Positions 63,184 through 64,000 of a DNA stretch of 64,000 nt are shown in pieces (the stretch's first letter is position 1; every line of letters begins with the position of its first letter). The stretch comes from Pseudomonas sp. TH31 (GTDB lineage Bacteria; Pseudomonadota; Gammaproteobacteria; Pseudomonadales; Pseudomonadaceae). Position numbers and translations under genes: made by a program. The stretch covers positions 248,001 to 312,000 of the forward strand of contig NZ_JAEKEZ010000022.1 in the NCBI RefSeq assembly GCF_016650815.1. The letters run 5' to 3'. Below the pieces are notes generated by a model. That model searched no databases. It was not told the DNA's origin and was given only the letters and a program-made list of their open reading frames with translations.

Positions 63184-64000
63184 TCAGGAGGCGGTGCTGT
63201 AGCGGCGGACACCGGATTCGACGGCCGGAATCTGCGCCGCCGTGCTGCCGGATGCCTGGAACAGCACCAGATGCTCAGCCGCCACGCGAATGCCCACTTG
63301 CGCACCTATTTCATGGTCGGCATGGCTCGGGAAGATCGATTCCAGCTGTGCGCCGGTTGGCATCTGCAAGCGGTACAAGGTCGAGGCACCGAGGAACGTT
63401 TTGCCAACAATGCGTGCTTTCAAGGTGCTGTCCGGCGCATAAACGATATCGTCCGGACGCAACAACACATCCACAGCGCCGCCAGTCGGCCAGGTGTAGG
63501 CACGATTGCCGCGTAATTCACCGAGCTCGGTCTGCACCGACTCCGGGCTGCTCAGCTGGCCACGAATGAAGTAACCCTGGCCAATAAAACTGGCCACAAA
63601 CGGCGTCAGCGGTTCGTGATACAGGTTATAGGGCGTGTCCCACTGCTCCAGGCGACCTTCCTTGAAAACCCCGACATGATCGCTGACGGCGAATGCTTCT
63701 TCCTGGTCGTGAGTCACTAGAATCGCACTGGTGCCACGGGCCTTGAGAATGTCGCGTACTTCATGGCTGAGCTTGCGCCGCAGTTCGCCATCGAGGTTGG
63801 AAAACGGTTCGTCGAGCAGCAACAGTTGTGGTTCCGGCGCCAGGGCGCGGGCCAGGGCAACGCGTTGCTGCTGGCCACCGGACAACTCGTGGGGAAAGCG
63901 CTTGCCGAGATTCTTCAGGTTGACCAGTTCCAGCAACTCTTCAGTGACGCGATCCTTTTGCGGATGCTTGCGAATCCCGAAGGCAATATTATCGGCCACG
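63184..64000 (-). CDS. ABC transporter ATPase (FbpC/PotA-like), 5' part outside the window
   Basis: The C-terminal 272 residues of a CUT-type ATPase. Seen: VADNIAFGI, signature [17 protein letters not shown], Walker B LLLLDEPFSNLD, the H-switch VTHDQEEAFAVSDHV, and a TOBE-like regulatory domain from about residue 170. Walker A is outside the window. VADNIAFGI and the sequence style fit the ferric iron transporter FbpC more than PotA. The gene enters from beyond 64000. Confidence 0.82.
   Translation of the reverse strand, partial: VADNIAFGIRKHPQKDRVTEELLELVNLKNLGKRFPHELSGGQQQRVALARALAPEPQLLLLDEPFSNLDGELRRKLSHEVRDILKARGTSAILVTHDQEEAFAVSDHVGVFKEGRLEQWDTPYNLYHEPLTPFVASFIGQGYFIRGQLSSPESVQTELGELRGNRAYTWPTGGAVDVLLRPDDIVYAPDSTLKARIVGKTFLGASTLYRLQMPTGAQLESIFPSHADHEIGAQVGIRVAAEHLVLFQASGSTAAQIPAVESGVRRYSTAS

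Overview
The window is a chromosomal segment of a fluorescent-group Pseudomonas. The support is gene content and order (aauSR-aatPMQJ, glpD-glpR-glpK-glpF, metR/metE, glpM, opgC, mipA), a high GC content, and many intergenic GTAGGAGC-type palindromes typical of this group. No rRNA, tRNA, CRISPR array, prophage or insertion sequence was recognised.

Layout. 1-8719 is a polymorphic-toxin island: a broken toxin remnant on the minus strand, head to head with a giant multidomain toxin gene. Its C-terminal part is AT-rich and carries a kinase-like segment and a YopT-like Cys/His/Asp protease segment. 8833-22713 holds housekeeping and transport genes: a class A PBP-like protein, two APC permeases, OpgC, a glucosyltransferase-like membrane protein, a membrane FMN glutamate-synthase-like protein, and a LuxR regulator divergent from a nitrilase and permease. 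22873-32883 is a signalling cluster: two REC-GGDEF-EAL proteins, a diheme cytochrome c peroxidase-like protein, two histidine kinases, and a divergent REC/HD-GYP protein with lost catalytic residues. 33018-43438 contains Nudix, LysE, GNAT, metR/metE, hydrolase, FrnE-like and an NtrC/NtrB-type pair. 43566-46570 is a coupled phosphatase-aminotransferase-hydrolase operon with an unusual upstream operator. 46782-56295 runs from MipA and two SMR-like proteins to GlpM and the acidic amino acid uptake system: AauRS, AatPMQJ, a sigma-54 promoter, two AauR sites and a large intergenic hairpin. 56296-61734 is the glycerol regulon. The right end has a YbaK-type deacylase, PhzF, and a ferric or polyamine-type ABC ATPase cut by the window edge.

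Sequence quality. At least fifteen otherwise normal genes or gene parts are broken by apparent single-base deletions, including metE, aauS (twice), aatM and ybaK. Restoring one base per event gives family-typical lengths. The events lie at 5-8 base homopolymers or at CCCGGG-type sites, which points to uncorrected long-read error rather than gene decay. These genes are therefore annotated as single CDSs with an apparent frameshift.
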